A stretch of DNA of 64,000 nt from contig NZ_CP108529.1 in assembly GCF_036002945.1 (NCBI RefSeq), positions 1,364,001 through 1,428,000 of the forward strand, written 5' to 3'. A model generated the notes under the pieces. That model made no database searches. It worked only from the letters and a program-made list of their open reading frames with translations, and was not told the DNA's origin. This document shows positions 12,316-24,504 of this stretch, piece after piece. Origin of the DNA: Streptomyces sp. NBC_01224 (GTDB lineage Bacteria > Actinomycetota > Actinomycetes > Streptomycetales > Streptomycetaceae). Numbering within the stretch: the stretch's first letter is position 1; each line of letters begins with the position of its first letter. The position numbers were made by a program, and so were the translations under genes.

Positions 12316-15300
12316 TCACCTGCCGAACTTGTTGTCGATAAATTCGAACAGCTCGTCGTCTGAGGCTGTACCGAGTGTCTGGCTGAGGTTGAAGTCGTTA
12401 CCGGCGTCGTTGCTCACGTCGTCCCGGGCACGTGCCGGCCCGCACTCCTCGTTCCACCTGGCCATGAGTGCGTTCAGCCGGGCGGTGACCGTGGCGACGG
12501 GGCCTTCGCCGTCCGGCGTGAGCGCGTCGAACACCGTCTCCAGCCGGTCGAGTGCCTCGAGCGCCGAGACCAGCGCCGCCTTGCCGGGGGCGATCTCGGT
12601 CAGGATGTGCTCGGACAGCGCACCGGGGGTGGGGTGGTCAAAGACCAGAGTCGCGGGCAGTCGCAGCCCCGTCGCCGTGTTCAGCCGGTTCCGGAGGTCC
12701 ACGGCGGTCAGCGAGTCGAATCCCAGCTCGGTAAAGGCGTCGTGCGGCTTGATGGACGCCCCCGAGGCATGGCCGAGGACTTCGGCCACGTGATCGCACA
12801 CCAGCTGGAGTGCCAGCCGCTCGCGCTCCGGGACGGGTACCGCACGCATCCGGTCGGCAAAGGGTTCGGCACCGCCGGACGCGGCGGTGCGACCGTCCTC
12901 GCCAAGGCGCCTGATCGGCTTTCGTACGAGAGACCGCAGCACCGTGGGCACATCGTTCGTGAGGGCGTTCCTGCGCAGTACGGCGAAGTCGAGGGGGACG
13001 GGGACGAGTACCGGCTCGTCGGTCAATGCCGCGGCCGCGTCGAACAGTTCGAGTCCCTGCTCCGACGACAACGGCAGCAGACCGCCCCTGGCCATCCGCC
13101 GCAGATCATCCGCACCCAGCTGCCCGGTCATCTCACTGGCCTGAGCCCACAGCCCCCAAGCCAACGACTGCCCCGCAAGCCCCTCCGCCCGCCGCATCTC
13201 GGCCAGAGCATCGAGGAACGCATTCGCCGCCGCATAGTTCGCCTGCCCCGCACCCCCGAACACACCGGCAGCCGAGGAGAACAACGTGAACATCGACAGA
13301 TCCATGCCACGCGTCAGCTCATGCAAATACCACGCCGCATCAACCTTCGGCCGCAACACCCCAGCCAACCGCTCCGGAGTCAAGGACGACACCACACCAT
13401 CGTCCAGCACACCCGCCGCATGCACCACACCCACCAACGGGCACTCGGCCTCAACACCCGCCAGCACCTCCGCCAACGCAACACGATCCGCCACATCACA
13501 CGCGACAAACCGAGCCCGCGCACCCAACTCAGCCAGCTCAGCAACCAGCTCCGTGGCACCCGGAGCATCCAGCCCCCGACGACTCACCAACAACAGATTC
13601 CGAACACCACGCTCCACCACCAGATGACGCGCCACCAACCCACCCAGCACACCACCCGCACCCGTCACCAACACCGTGCCCACACCGACCTCGGGAACAC
13701 TCCCACCAGCACCGACAGCCACCCGCGCCAGCCTCGGCACGAAAACCTCACCCATCCGCACCGCCATCTGCGGCTCACCCGACGCCACCGCAGCCGACAC
13801 CACGGACTCATCGGCCACATCAACATCCACCAGCACGAACCGGCCCGGATTCTCCGTCTCCGCCGCCCGCACCAGACCCCACACAGCAGCCTGCGCCGGA
13901 TCCGGCGCACCATCACCGCCGCACACCACCGCGCCCGAAGTCACCACGACCAGCCGCGCATCGGCGAACCGCTCATCCGCCAACCACTCCTGCACCAACT
14001 CCAGCGCCCGGCCCGCGATCTCATGCGTACGAGACACCACGTCCCCGGAACGGGAAGCGACATCCACATCCGCGAACGACACCGCCACCACACCCGACAC
14101 CACATCCAGCAGACCCGGAGCGCCCCAGTCCCCGAAGGACCCGATCTTCAACGCACTCGCAGACCCACCCACGTCCAACCGAAGCCCCGGCCACTCCAGC
14201 CGGAACAAGGCATCCGACGCCGCACCCGCCGCCCGCACCTGCTCCGCCGAAACCGGCCTCAGCACCAACGAATCCACCGAAGCCACCGGCTCACCGGCCG
14301 CGTCAGCCAGCACCAACGACACCCCGGAACCCGCCGGCGTGATCCGCACCCTCAGAACCGACGCCCCCACAGCATGCAGGGAAACCCCCGACCACGCGAA
14401 CGGCAGACGCGCTTCCCCACCCTGACCACCGGCCAGCCCCACCACATGCAAGGCAGCGTCCAGCAGAGCCGGATGAAGCCCGAAACCCTGAACCTCCACA
14501 CCATCAGGAAGGACCACTTCCGCAAAAAGGTCGTCCCCACGCCGCCACGCAGCACGAAGCCCCCGGAACACCGGCCCATAACCAAGACCCAGATCGAACA
14601 ACTGACCGTACAGCCCTGCTACGTCAAGCCCGACAGCGTCCCGCGGCGGCCACTCCTCCAGCGACTCACCCGGCAAAGTGCGCGTGGCCAACGTCCCCAC
14701 CGCGTGCCTGGTCCACTCCGCGTCCGCTGCAGAGCGGGCGTGCACGGTGATCGCACGACGCCCTTCGCTGTCCGTGGCCCCAACGACCAGCTGCAGCTGC
14801 GTCTCGACGAGCTCGGACAGGACCAGCGGTGCCTCGAGTGTCAGTTCCTCGATAAGGTCGCATTCCATATACGAGGCGGCGTGCAACGCAAGGTCGACGA
14901 AGGCCGTGCCGGGCAGCAGAACCGACCCCATGACCGTGTGGTCGGCGAGCCACGGATACCGGCCGGGAGACAGCAAGCCGGTGAACACCATGCTCTCTCC
15001 TCCGGCAAGCGGAACCGCCGCGCCGAGGAGGGGGTGGGCAACCGGGCTCTGACCGAGGCCGCTCGCGTCGGTGGGATGCACGACGTTATCGGTGAGCCAG
15101 TAGTGCTCACGCTGGAAGGCGTACGTGGGCAGGTCGACGCGGCGGGCACCGGTGCCGGCGAAGTACACGGCCCAGTCGACGGACGCACCACGCACGTGGA
15201 GTTCGGCAAGGGCGGTGACGAGCGTCAGCGCCTCGTCACGCTCCTTGCGCAGAGCCGGTACGAACGCCGAGTCCTCGACACAGTCCTGCCCCATCGCGGA

Positions 15301-18300
15301 CAGCACACCGTCCGGACCCAGCTCCAGGAACATCGTCACACCCTGGTCCTGGAGCGCACGCATCCCGTCGACGAAGCGGACCGCCTCACGGACATGCCGC
15401 ACCCAGTAATCGGCCGAGCAGATCTCCTCGTCCGACACAACCCGACCGGACACATTGGACACCACCGTCAACTGCGGTGAATCGAAAGTCAGGCTTTCCG
15501 CGATCTTGCGGAAATCCGCCAGCATGGCGTCCATGCGCGGCGAGTGGAACGCATGGCTGACCCGCAGCCGCTTGGTCTTACGGCCCTCCGCCCCGAAATG
15601 CGCGGCGATCGCCAGAACCGCGTCCTCATCACCCGACACCACCGTCGCAGAAGGCCCGTTGAGCGCGGCAATGGACACACCGTCGCCCAGGAGCGGAAGG
15701 ACTTCGTCCTCCGTCGCCTGGAGCGAGACCATCGCCCCACCCGTCGGCAACGCCTGCATCAGCCGGCCCCGGGCCGCCACCAGCCTCGCCGCGTCCTCCA
15801 GCGACAACACCCCGGCCACATGCGCAGCCGACAACTCACCAATCGAATGCCCCAACAGGTAATCCGGCTTCACACCCCACGCCGACACCAACCGGAACAA
15901 CGCCACCTCGAGCGCGAACAGCCCCGCCTGCGTGAACTCCGTCTGATCCAGCAGCTCACCACCCTCGAACACCACCTCACGGACCGGCCGATCCAGATGC
16001 CGGTCCAACTCCGCACACACCACATCAAACGCATCCGCGAACACCGGATACGACTCGTACAACTCACGACCCATACCCGACCGCTGCGCACCCTGACCCG
16101 AGAACAACACCGCCGACTTACCCGACGCGACCGTGCCCCGAACCGTCCGATCGCCAATGACCACCGCACGGTGATTCATCGCCGCACGCGTCGTCACCAA
16201 CGAGAACCCGACATCCACCGGATCCCGATCCCCGACGAACGCCGACAACCGCTCCACCTGCGCCGAAAGACCCGCCTCGGACTTTGCCGACACCACCCAC
16301 GGCACCACCGGCACCGAGCACACCGCGGTGGGAACCGGCGTGTCGGTGTCCGGAGCCTGCTCCACGATCACGTGTGCGTTCGTGCCGCTGATCCCGAACG
16401 ACGACACACCCGCCCGCCTGGCCTCGCCCGTCTCCGGCCAGGCCACCGATTCGGTCAGCAACCGTACGTTTCCTGCCTTCCAGTCGACCTGAGGCGTCGG
16501 CTCGTCCACGTGCAGCGTCTGCGGCAGGACCCCGTGCCGCATGGCCTGCACCATCTTGATGATCCCGGCGACACCCGCGGCAGCCTGTGTGTGACCGATG
16601 TTCGACTTGACCGACCCGAGCCACAGCGGCCGGCCCTCCGACCGCCCCTGCCCGTACGTCGCCAGCAGCGCCTGCGCCTCGATCGGGTCACCCAGCTTCG
16701 TACCCGTGCCGTGCGCCTCCACCGCATCCACCTGGGAAGCCGACAGACCGGCATTCGCCAGCGCCTGCCGAATCACCCGCTGCTGCGACGGACCGTTCGG
16801 CGCCGTCAGACCATTCGACGCACCGTCCTGATTCACCGCACTGCCCCGCACGACAGCGAGCACCTCGTGCCCGTTCCGCCGCGCATCCGACAGCCGCTCC
16901 ACCAACAGCATGCCGACACCCTCGGACCAGCCCGTACCGTCCGCCGCATCGGCGAACGACTTGCACCGGCCGTCGGCCGCCAGACCACGCTGCCGGGAGA
17001 ACTCGACGAACGTGCCCGGCGTGGACATCACCGTCACCCCACCGGCCAGCGCCATCGAGCACTCACCCGACCGCAGCGCCTGAATCGCCCAGTGCAGCGC
17101 GACCAGGGACGACGAACACGCCGTGTCCACCGTCACCGCCGGACCCTCCAGGCCCAACGTGTACGACACCCGCCCCGAGGCGACACTGCCCGAATTACCG
17201 ATGCCGAGATACCCCTCGGTATCGTCCGGCGCGGCCCTCAGTCGGGAGGCGTAGTCGTGGTACATCACACCGGCGAACACACCGGTGCGGCTGCCACGCA
17301 AAGAAGTGGGGTCGATACCGGCGCGCTCGACAGCCTCCCACGAGGCTTCGAGGAGGAGCCGCTGCTGCGGATCCATCGCCAGCGCCTCACGCGGTGAGAT
17401 ACCGAAGAACTCGGGGTCGAACTCAGCGGCCTCGTAGAGGAATCCGCCCTCGTTGGTGTAAGTCGTTCCCGTCCGGTCGGGGTCGGCGTCGAAGAGTGCG
17501 GCGATGTCCCAGCCCCGGTCAGTGGGGAAAACGTCGATCCCGTCACCGCCGCCTGCCACCAGTCGCCACAGGCCGTCCGGATCGGATACCGCACCCGGAT
17601 AGCGGCAGCTCATGCCGATAATCGCGATCGGGCCGTCCGCCGCCACGACAGCCACGGCGGAGTCGCGGGTGGAGCCGGTCTCGTCCCCAAGCGCCTCGGA
17701 GAGCACGAAGGCAGCCAATGCCGCAGGTGTCGGATGGTCGAAGACCAGGGTGGCGGGGAGGCGCAGTCCTGTCGCTGTCGCAAGCCTGTTGCGCAGTTCG
17801 ACAGCGGTGAGAGAGTCGAACCCCAACTCCTTGAACGCCTGCGTCCCCTCGATGGCGTCGCTGGATGCGTGCCCGAGCACCGTGGCGACCTGAGCCTTCA
17901 CCAGGTCGTCCACGAGCCGGTCCCGATCCGCCGGCGCGAGTGCGACCAGGCGGTCGGCAAGCACGGTTCCCCTGGCTGCTCCGGCACGGGCCGCTCGCAT
18001 CCTTGGCACCCGCACAAGGTCCCGAAGCAGCGGCGGTACGGCGGCCGTGGAAGCGAGGCGACGCAAGGCGGCAAAGTCCAGTTTGATGGGCACCAGGGCG
18101 CCGCCGCCGACACCTGGTGCGGAGTCGAACAAGGACAGTCCCTCGGGCGCGTTCAGCGGCAGGACGCCGTCCCGGGCCATGCGCTGGAGGTCAGTGGCGT
18201 CGAGTTGGCCGAGCATCCCGCCTTCGGCCCAAGGCCCCCAGCCCAGCGACAGACCCACGAGCCCGTCGGCCCGCCGCATCTCGGCAAGAGCGTCGAGGAA

Positions 18301-21300
18301 CGCGTTCGCCGCCGCATAGTTCGCCTGACCCGACGACCCCAACGTCGCCGCAGCCGAGGAGAACAACGTGAACATCGACAGATCCATGCCACGCGTCAGC
18401 TCATGCAAATACCACGCCGCATCAACCTTCGGCCGCAACACCCCAGCCAACCGCTCCGGAGTCAAGGACGACACCACACCGTCGTCCAGCACACCCGCCG
18501 CATGCACCACACCCACCAACGGGCACTCGGCCTCAACACCCGCCAGCACCTCCGCCAACGCAACACGATCCGCCACATCACACGCGACAAACCGAGCCCG
18601 CGCACCCAACTCAGCCAGCTCAGCGACCAGCTCCGTGGCACCCGGAGCATCCGGTCCCCGACGACTCACCAACAACAGATTCCGAACACCACGCTCCACC
18701 ACCAGATGACGCGCCACCAACCCACCCAGCGCACCACTGGCACCCGTCACCAACACCGTGCCCACACCGGCAGCCGACTCCGCCACCCCGCCCGAACCAA
18801 CCACCGCACGCACCAGCCTCGGTACCGACACCTCACCCCCACGCACCGCCACCTGCGGCTCACCCGAAGCCACCGCAGCCGACAGAACCGCCCACGACGC
18901 CTCGGCCCCATCAACATCGACCAACACGAACCGGCCAGGGTTCTCCGACTCAGCCGTCCGCACCAGACCCCACACAGCAGCCTGAACAGGATCAGGCGAC
19001 TCACAGAACACCGCACCCGAAGTCACCACCACCAGCCGCGCATCGGCGAACCGCTCATCCGCCAACCACTCCTGCACCAACTCCAGCGCCCGGCCCGCGA
19101 TCTCATGCGTACGAGACACCACATCCCCGGAACCGGAACCGGAGGAGTCAGCGAACGACACCGCCACCACACCCGGCACCGCATCCAGCACACCCAGATC
19201 AGTGACCACCTGAACGGAAGGGACCGTGTCACCCGCGCCCAGCACATGCTCAACCCAGTCGACCGCGAACAACGCATCGCGCAGCAATCCAGGCGACTGC
19301 ACCTGCTCCGCCGAAACCGGCCTCAGCACCAACGAATCCACCGAAGCCACCGGCTCACCGGCCGCGTCAGCCAGCACCAACGACACCCCGGAACCCGCCG
19401 GCGTGATCCGCACCCTCAGAACCGACGCCCCCACAGCATGCAGGGAAACCCCCGACCACGCGAACGGCAGACCTGTTCCTCCACCGTCCTCACCTCGGTC
19501 GCCGGCCAGCCCCATCGCGTGCAGGGCCGAGTCCAGCAAGGCCGGATGCACACCGAACCCGTCCCCGGAGATCCCCTCCGGCAGCGCAACCTCGGCGAAC
19601 ACCTCGTCGCCGCGCCGCCACACCGACCGCAGCCCCTGGAACACCGGGCCGTACCCATACCCCAGCCCGCGCAGCTCCTCGTAGAACCCCTCCACACCAA
19701 GCACCGCCGCGTCCCGCGGCGGCCACTCCTCCAGCGACTCACCCCTGCCCGCACCCACCACCGACAGCACACCCGTCGCGTGACGCACCCACTCACCATC
19801 AGCATCCTCAGCCGACCGCGAATGCACACTCACCACCCGACGCCCATCCGCCGAAGGCCCACCCACCGACAACTGCAACGACACACCACCACGCCCAGGC
19901 ATCACCAACGGCGCCTGCAACGTCAACTCCTCCAGATACCCACAACCCACCCGCTCCCCCGCATACAGAACCAACTCAACAAACGCCGTACCCGGCAACA
20001 ACACCGAACCCAACACCACATGATCCACAAGCCACCCGTGCGACTGAAGCGACAACCGCCCCGTCAACACCAACCCGTCCCCCTCAGCAAGGGACACCTC
20101 CGCATTCAACAGAGGATGGTCAACCGCACGCACACCCAGACCCGACCCATCAACCGCACCCGCCGGAAGAGACGCCAACCAGAAATGCTCACGCTGGAAG
20201 GCATACGTCGGCAGGCCGACACGGCGGGCACCGGTGCCGGCGAAGCACGCGGCCCAGTCCACCGCAGATCCACGCACATGGAGTTCGGCGAGGGCGGTCA
20301 CGAGCGTCAGCGCCTCGTCACGCTCCCTGCGCAGGACCGGTACGAACGCCGAGTCCACGACACAGTCCTGCCCCATCGCGGACAGCACACCGTCCGGACC
20401 CAACTCCAGGAACGTCGCCACACCCTGGTCCTGGAGCGCACGCATCCCGTCGAGGAAACGCACCGCCTCACGGACATGCCGCACCCAGTAATCCGCCGAG
20501 CAGATCTCCTCGTCCGACACAACCCGACCGGACACATTGGACACAACCATGGTCTCGGGCCGGTGGAAGGTGAGGCCTTCGGCGACCGTGCGGAACTCGT
20601 CCAGCATGGCGTCCATGCGCGGCGAGTGGAAGGCGTGGCTGACGCGGAGTCGCTTGGTCTTACGGCCCTCCGCCCCGAAATGCGCGGCGATCGCCAGAAC
20701 CGCGTCCTCATCACCCGACACCACCGTCGCAGACGGCCCGTTGAGCGCGGCAATCGACACACCGTCGGTCAGCAGCGGAAGGACTTCGTCCTCCGTCGCC
20801 TGGAGCGAGACCATCGCCCCACCCGTCGGCAACGCCTGCATCAGCCGGCCCCGGGCCGCCACCAGCCTCGCCGCGTCCTCCAGCGACAACACCCCGGCCA
20901 CATGCGCAGCCGACAACTCACCAATCGAATGCCCCAACAGGTAATCCGGCTTCACACCCCACGCCGACACCAACCGGAACAACGCCACCTCAAGCGCGAA
21001 CAACCCCGCCTGCGTGAACTCCGTCTGATCCAGCAGCTCACCACCCTCGAACACCACATCCCGCACAGGCCGGTCCAGATGCCGGTCCAACTCCGCACAC
21101 ACCACATCAAACGCATCCGCGAACACCGGATACGCCCCATACAACTCACGGCCCATACCCGACCGCTGCGCACCCTGACCCGAGAACAACACCGCCGACT
21201 TACCCGACGCGACCGTGCCCCGAACCGTCCGATCGCCGATGACCACCGCACGGTGATTCATCGCCGCACGCGTCGTCACCAACGAGAACCCGACATCCAC

Positions 21301-22815
21301 CGGATCCCGATCCCCGGCAAACGCCGACAACCGCTCCACCTGCGCCGAAAGACCCGCCTCGGACTTCGCCGACACCACCCACGGCACCACCGGCACCGAG
21401 ACACCAACGAAGTCTTCCGCCGTCTCCACCTCAGGAGCCTGCTCAAGAATCACGTGCGCGTTCGTACCGCTCACGCCGAAGGACGACACACCGGCCCGCC
21501 GCAGTTCGCCCGTCTCGGGCCATTCCCGCTGCTCGGTCAGCAGCCGGACGTCACCGGACTCCCAGTCGACCTGCGGCGTCGGCTCGTCCACATGCAGCGT
21601 CCGCGGCAGCACACCGTGCCGCATCGCCAGCACCATCTTGATCACGCCGGCCACACCGGCAGCGGCCTGCGTGTGACCGATGTTCGACTTGATGGACCCG
21701 AGCCAGAGCGACCGGCCCTCCGGACGCTCCTGGCCGTAGGTCTCCAGCAGGGCCTGCGCCTCGATCGGGTCACCCAGCGTCGTACCCGTACCGTGCGCCT
21801 CCACCGCGTCGACCTGTGAGGCGTTCAGGCCAGCGCTGGTCAGGGCCTGCCGGATGACCCGCTGCTGTGCGGGACCGTTCGGCGCGGTCAGACCGTTCGA
21901 CGCACCGTCCTGGTTGATGGCCGACCCGCGAACCACCGCCAGGACCTCGTGGCCGTTACGCCGCGCGTCCGACAGCCGCTCCACCACAAGGACGCCGACG
22001 CCCTCCGACCAGCCCGTACCGTCGGCGGTGGACGCGAACGACTTGCAGCGCCCGTCACCTGCGAGGGCGCGTTGGCGGCTGAAGTCGACGAACGTGCCCG
22101 GCGTCGCCATCACCGTCACGCCACCGGCCAGGGCCATCGTGCACTCGCCCTTGCGCAGCGACTGCACCGCCAGGTGCAGGGCGACCAGCGACGACGAACA
22201 CGCCGTATCGACCGTGACGGCGGGGCCTTCGAGGCCGAAGGTGTACGCCACCCGGCCCGAGACGACGCTACCCGAGTTTCCGATACCCAAGAACGCTTCC
22301 ACGCCCTCGGGCACCACCGCGAGGCGGGCCGCGTAGTCGTGGTACATCAGCCCGGCGAACACGCCCGTACGACTGCCGCGCAGCGTGGTCGGGTCGATGC
22401 CCGCACGCTCGAGCGCCTCCCACGAGGTTTCGAGAAGCAACCGCTGCTGCGGGTCCATCGCCAGCGCCTCACGCGGCGAGATCCCGAAGAAGCCGGCGTC
22501 GAAGTCACCCGCCTCGTGGAGGAACCCGCCTTCTTTCGTGGCAGATTTGCCGTCCTGTCCGGAGTCGGCCTCATAAAGATTGCCGAGATTCCAGCCACGG
22601 TCGGCCGGGAATGCGGAGATGCTGTCGGTTCCGGTGGCGACGAGCTGCCAAAGATCCTCGGGGCTCGCCACTCCGCCCGGATATCGACAGCTCATTCCCA
22701 CGATCGCAATAGGCTGCTGATCCTGGGCCTCGATTTCTCGGAGGCGCTGTCGCGTGCGGCGCAGATCTGCGGTCGTACGCTTCAGGTACTCACGGAGCTT
22801 CTCTTCGTTGTCCAC
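12316..22815 (-). CDS. Type I modular PKS (PKS B), two KS-AT-DH-KR-ACP modules
   Basis: 3499 residues from a GTG start. The N-terminal coiled-coil docking segment is residues 1-33. Module 3: KS (Cys206, His341, His381), malonyl-type AT (GHSIG Ser630, HAFH 727-730), DH (His932 in an HxxxGxxxxP motif, Asp1095), KR (LDD, Lys1463, Ser1487, Tyr1500) and ACP (Ser1668). Module 4 repeats this: KS Cys1900, AT Ser2324 and HAFH near 2421, DH with an intact HxxxGxxxxP, KR with LDD and Tyr, ACP with GFDSL. The acidic C-terminal tail ([17 protein letters not shown]) resembles the tail of PKS A and is a docking element. Both modules should extend with malonyl-CoA and leave trans double bonds (family knowledge). 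A start 237 bases after the ROK kinase gene, downstream of CCCCTA motifs, suggests its own promoter. Confidence 0.97.
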   Translation of the reverse strand: MDNEEKLREYLKRTTADLRRTRQRLREIEAQDQQPIAIVGMSCRYPGGVASPEDLWQLVATGTDSISAFPADRGWNLGNLYEADSGQDGKSATKEGGFLHEAGDFDAGFFGISPREALAMDPQQRLLLETSWEALERAGIDPTTLRGSRTGVFAGLMYHDYAARLAVVPEGVEAFLGIGNSGSVVSGRVAYTFGLEGPAVTVDTACSSSLVALHLAVQSLRKGECTMALAGGVTVMATPGTFVDFSRQRALAGDGRCKSFASTADGTGWSEGVGVLVVERLSDARRNGHEVLAVVRGSAINQDGASNGLTAPNGPAQQRVIRQALTSAGLNASQVDAVEAHGTGTTLGDPIEAQALLETYGQERPEGRSLWLGSIKSNIGHTQAAAGVAGVIKMVLAMRHGVLPRTLHVDEPTPQVDWESGDVRLLTEQREWPETGELRRAGVSSFGVSGTNAHVILEQAPEVETAEDFVGVSVPVVPWVVSAKSEAGLSAQVERLSAFAGDRDPVDVGFSLVTTRAAMNHRAVVIGDRTVRGTVASGKSAVLFSGQGAQRSGMGRELYGAYPVFADAFDVVCAELDRHLDRPVRDVVFEGGELLDQTEFTQAGLFALEVALFRLVSAWGVKPDYLLGHSIGELSAAHVAGVLSLEDAARLVAARGRLMQALPTGGAMVSLQATEDEVLPLLTDGVSIAALNGPSATVVSGDEDAVLAIAAHFGAEGRKTKRLRVSHAFHSPRMDAMLDEFRTVAEGLTFHRPETMVVSNVSGRVVSDEEICSADYWVRHVREAVRFLDGMRALQDQGVATFLELGPDGVLSAMGQDCVVDSAFVPVLRRERDEALTLVTALAELHVRGSAVDWAACFAGTGARRVGLPTYAFQREHFWLASLPAGAVDGSGLGVRAVDHPLLNAEVSLAEGDGLVLTGRLSLQSHGWLVDHVVLGSVLLPGTAFVELVLYAGERVGCGYLEELTLQAPLVMPGRGGVSLQLSVGGPSADGRRVVSVHSRSAEDADGEWVRHATGVLSVVGAGRGESLEEWPPRDAAVLGVEGFYEELRGLGYGYGPVFQGLRSVWRRGDEVFAEVALPEGISGDGFGVHPALLDSALHAMGLAGDRGEDGGGTGLPFAWSGVSLHAVGASVLRVRITPAGSGVSLVLADAAGEPVASVDSLVLRPVSAEQVQSPGLLRDALFAVDWVEHVLGAGDTVPSVQVVTDLGVLDAVPGVVAVSFADSSGSGSGDVVSRTHEIAGRALELVQEWLADERFADARLVVVTSGAVFCESPDPVQAAVWGLVRTAESENPGRFVLVDVDGAEASWAVLSAAVASGEPQVAVRGGEVSVPRLVRAVVGSGGVAESAAGVGTVLVTGASGALGGLVARHLVVERGVRNLLLVSRRGPDAPGATELVAELAELGARARFVACDVADRVALAEVLAGVEAECPLVGVVHAAGVLDDGVVSSLTPERLAGVLRPKVDAAWYLHELTRGMDLSMFTLFSSAAATLGSSGQANYAAANAFLDALAEMRRADGLVGLSLGWGPWAEGGMLGQLDATDLQRMARDGVLPLNAPEGLSLFDSAPGVGGGALVPIKLDFAALRRLASTAAVPPLLRDLVRVPRMRAARAGAARGTVLADRLVALAPADRDRLVDDLVKAQVATVLGHASSDAIEGTQAFKELGFDSLTAVELRNRLATATGLRLPATLVFDHPTPAALAAFVLSEALGDETGSTRDSAVAVVAADGPIAIIGMSCRYPGAVSDPDGLWRLVAGGGDGIDVFPTDRGWDIAALFDADPDRTGTTYTNEGGFLYEAAEFDPEFFGISPREALAMDPQQRLLLEASWEAVERAGIDPTSLRGSRTGVFAGVMYHDYASRLRAAPDDTEGYLGIGNSGSVASGRVSYTLGLEGPAVTVDTACSSSLVALHWAIQALRSGECSMALAGGVTVMSTPGTFVEFSRQRGLAADGRCKSFADAADGTGWSEGVGMLLVERLSDARRNGHEVLAVVRGSAVNQDGASNGLTAPNGPSQQRVIRQALANAGLSASQVDAVEAHGTGTKLGDPIEAQALLATYGQGRSEGRPLWLGSVKSNIGHTQAAAGVAGIIKMVQAMRHGVLPQTLHVDEPTPQVDWKAGNVRLLTESVAWPETGEARRAGVSSFGISGTNAHVIVEQAPDTDTPVPTAVCSVPVVPWVVSAKSEAGLSAQVERLSAFVGDRDPVDVGFSLVTTRAAMNHRAVVIGDRTVRGTVASGKSAVLFSGQGAQRSGMGRELYESYPVFADAFDVVCAELDRHLDRPVREVVFEGGELLDQTEFTQAGLFALEVALFRLVSAWGVKPDYLLGHSIGELSAAHVAGVLSLEDAARLVAARGRLMQALPTGGAMVSLQATEDEVLPLLGDGVSIAALNGPSATVVSGDEDAVLAIAAHFGAEGRKTKRLRVSHAFHSPRMDAMLADFRKIAESLTFDSPQLTVVSNVSGRVVSDEEICSADYWVRHVREAVRFVDGMRALQDQGVTMFLELGPDGVLSAMGQDCVEDSAFVPALRKERDEALTLVTALAELHVRGASVDWAVYFAGTGARRVDLPTYAFQREHYWLTDNVVHPTDASGLGQSPVAHPLLGAAVPLAGGESMVFTGLLSPGRYPWLADHTVMGSVLLPGTAFVDLALHAASYMECDLIEELTLEAPLVLSELVETQLQLVVGATDSEGRRAITVHARSAADAEWTRHAVGTLATRTLPGESLEEWPPRDAVGLDVAGLYGQLFDLGLGYGPVFRGLRAAWRRGDDLFAEVVLPDGVEVQGFGLHPALLDAALHVVGLAGGQGGEARLPFAWSGVSLHAVGASVLRVRITPAGSGVSLVLADAAGEPVASVDSLVLRPVSAEQVRAAGAASDALFRLEWPGLRLDVGGSASALKIGSFGDWGAPGLLDVVSGVVAVSFADVDVASRSGDVVSRTHEIAGRALELVQEWLADERFADARLVVVTSGAVVCGGDGAPDPAQAAVWGLVRAAETENPGRFVLVDVDVADESVVSAAVASGEPQMAVRMGEVFVPRLARVAVGAGGSVPEVGVGTVLVTGAGGVLGGLVARHLVVERGVRNLLLVSRRGLDAPGATELVAELAELGARARFVACDVADRVALAEVLAGVEAECPLVGVVHAAGVLDDGVVSSLTPERLAGVLRPKVDAAWYLHELTRGMDLSMFTLFSSAAGVFGGAGQANYAAANAFLDALAEMRRAEGLAGQSLAWGLWAQASEMTGQLGADDLRRMARGGLLPLSSEQGLELFDAAAALTDEPVLVPVPLDFAVLRRNALTNDVPTVLRSLVRKPIRRLGEDGRTAASGGAEPFADRMRAVPVPERERLALQLVCDHVAEVLGHASGASIKPHDAFTELGFDSLTAVDLRNRLNTATGLRLPATLVFDHPTPGALSEHILTEIAPGKAALVSALEALDRLETVFDALTPDGEGPVATVTARLNALMARWNEECGPARARDDVSNDAGNDFNLSQTLGTASDDELFEFIDNKFGR
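13271..13689. repeat. KR repeat shared with 18353-18771
   Basis: About 419 bases of the module 4 KR (module 4 is encoded at the low-coordinate end) match the module 3 KR at a constant offset of 5082 bases. I count roughly seven substitutions and no indels. The block covers the Rossmann start through the catalytic segment. Confidence 0.85.
18353..18771. repeat. KR repeat shared with 13271-13689
   Basis: Module 3 copy of the KR block. It differs from its partner at only a few positions, clustered at the NADPH-binding end. Confidence 0.85.
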
Positions 22816-23011
22816 TCAACCCAACCCGTCGCGGCGGTCAGCAGGTGAATTTCGACCCACCGTCAAAGGTTCCGTCAACACGGGAAATCGGCTCGGCGTT
22901 CAGCGCGATTTCCTTACGGCTTTTTCGCGGTGCCGCTACTCCGAAGCACTCCGCAGCACTCGAATTTTTCCCCTTACTCGGGAAATCTACGGGGGGTCCG
23001 TAGAACCGGAC

Positions 23012-23040
23012 AACCCCTAGGGGGTTCGCTCGGCCCCCTA
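23012..23040. promoter_or_regulatory. CCCCTA motifs upstream of PKS B
   Basis: The 237-base gap between PKS B and the ROK kinase gene contains AACCCCTAGGGGGTT (23012-23026) and a second CCCCCTA ending at 23040, 21 bases on. A third copy overlaps the ROK stop codon at 23049-23055. A short inverted repeat TCTACGG/CCGTAGA lies at 22986-23004. The paired motif also occurs upstream of PKS A and of AHBA synthase. Candidate LAL-regulator operator (inference). Confidence 0.5.
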
Positions 23041-23052
23041 CCCCGAAGCCCC

Positions 23053-23943
23053 CTACCCGGGGTGAGGGCCCCGGGCGAGGAGAACCGCGCCGCGCAAGGA
23101 CGACAAGCCGCCGAGTGCGGCGGCGCGTACGTGGGCGACAGGGTGGCCCGGTCTGGCGAGAGCGTGGGCTCTTTCGGCCACTGTGCCGGCGAAGCCGGGG
23201 AGTCCGGCGGCGAATCCGCCACCGATCAGCGCCAGTGAGGGACGGACGAGTTCGTTGAGGTTGACGAGAGCCACCGCCAGGGCGTCACAACTCTCGCCGA
23301 TCGCCGTGACGGCCCAGTCCCGCTCGTCATGGATGCCTTCCGCCAGCTCGGCGAAGCTCACGGGCTCCCCTCGCAGTCGGCCGGCCCGGCGCAAGGTGGC
23401 CGGGCCGGAGGCGACGGCCTGCACACAGCCGCGTCGTCCGCAGTCGCACAGCGGGCCCTTGGGGTCGACGATCACATGGCCGACCTCGCAGGAGCCGCGG
23501 GCGGTTCCGGGGCAGGGGCGCCCGCCGAGGACGATGCCACCGCCGATGCCGGTGCCGACGCCGAGGTACACGACGTCCGGGCAGTTCGCTTCGTCCGCCT
23601 CTGCGAGGGCTGCCAGGTCTCCGTCGTCCGCCCAGAGCACCCGGCTACCGGGGAAGAGGGCGTGGAGCGCGGCGCCCAGGTCCAGCCCGGTCCAGCTGGG
23701 ACGGCCGGGCCAGGTGGTCACCAGACCATCCGGGCCGACGGTCGCCGGCATGGCGACGCCGACCGCCTCGACGGGCTGCGGGGTGTCGTCGAGCAGCGCG
23801 CGGACGTTCCTGGCGAGAGCCTCCAGGTCGTCCGCGGCGCTGCTCGTCTGCGGCCACGGGAACACCGCGGAGCGTGGCTGTGCGCCGCCGTCGGTCTGCA
23901 GGGCAACCTTGGTGCCGCCGACGTCGATTCCCAGGAACGTCAC
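23053..23943 (-). CDS. rifN: ROK-family sugar kinase, RifN-like (kanosamine 6-kinase candidate)
   Basis: 296 residues. The N-terminus has the ROK phosphate-binding motif GIDVGGTK, and mid-protein there is the ROK zinc cluster (Cys-Asp-Cys-Gly-Arg-Arg-Gly-Cys, near residue 165). ROK kinases phosphorylate free sugars with ATP. In AHBA pathways the ROK kinase RifN converts kanosamine to kanosamine 6-phosphate. With AHBA synthase and RifL/RifM-like functions in the same cluster, that is the best assignment (inference from family and context). The GTG start overlaps the stop of the YceI-like gene by four bases (GTGA), implying translational coupling. The gene stands about 20 kb from the other kanosamine genes. 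A primary-metabolism glucokinase is the alternative. Confidence 0.8.
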   Translation of the reverse strand: MTFLGIDVGGTKVALQTDGGAQPRSAVFPWPQTSSAADDLEALARNVRALLDDTPQPVEAVGVAMPATVGPDGLVTTWPGRPSWTGLDLGAALHALFPGSRVLWADDGDLAALAEADEANCPDVVYLGVGTGIGGGIVLGGRPCPGTARGSCEVGHVIVDPKGPLCDCGRRGCVQAVASGPATLRRAGRLRGEPVSFAELAEGIHDERDWAVTAIGESCDALAVALVNLNELVRPSLALIGGGFAAGLPGFAGTVAERAHALARPGHPVAHVRAAALGGLSSLRGAVLLARGPHPG

Positions 23944-24467
23944 GCCGGCGAGGCGACGATGTCGAGGGTGAGGATCAGGTAGCGGGCGGTCATGCCCTTG
24001 TCGGCGGTGATGCCGAAGGCGTACCGGTCGATCTTCGTGGTGGCGCGGAAACTGATCCCTCCCGCCCGGATCTCCGACTGCTCGATGGAGAGTTCCACCG
24101 GCTGGGTCGTGGCACGGACCGTCAGTTCGCCGTGCAGGGTGTACGCACCCTGGGACTCGCGCACCGCGTCCGAGGTGAAGGAGATATGGGGGTGCGCGGC
24201 GGTGGCCAGGTACTTGTCCGAGCGTACGACCTTGTCCCGCGAGTCGTTGCCCGTGGTGAAGCTGTTGGCGTCGATGACGGCCCTCGCACCGGATTCCGTG
24301 ACCTCGGCCGCGACCCGGATCTGGCCGCTGAGGACGGAGAAGGAGCCGTCCACGCCTGCGAGGCCGAAGACGTGCCGGGTACGGAAGGTGATGGCGCTGC
24401 GGTCGGAGTCGATGGTGTAGGTACCGGGGGCCGGCACGGTCAGGGGGTTCGCTGCTGTCTGTGACAC
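23940..24467 (-). CDS. YceI-family lipocalin-like protein
   Basis: 175 residues. The sequence is typical YceI from Gly-Thr-Tyr-Thr-Ile-Asp-Ser-Asp through a C-terminal Leu-Thr-Leu-Asp strand: a single beta-barrel domain thought to bind polyisoprenoid or other amphipathic ligands. I see no signal peptide, so it is probably cytoplasmic. I chose the GTG at 24467 because GAGGTAAC lies just upstream; a longer frame from 24548 would overlap the regulator gene. It sits between the LAL regulator and the ROK kinase, 37 bases after the former and overlapping the latter. The role is unknown; carrying a hydrophobic intermediate is only a guess. Confidence 0.85.
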   Translation of the reverse strand: MSQTAANPLTVPAPGTYTIDSDRSAITFRTRHVFGLAGVDGSFSVLSGQIRVAAEVTESGARAVIDANSFTTGNDSRDKVVRSDKYLATAAHPHISFTSDAVRESQGAYTLHGELTVRATTQPVELSIEQSEIRAGGISFRATTKIDRYAFGITADKGMTARYLILTLDIVASPA

Positions 24468-24504
24468 GTTGTTACCTCTGTGGGGTTCGGGGGCGGAATG
24501 GACT

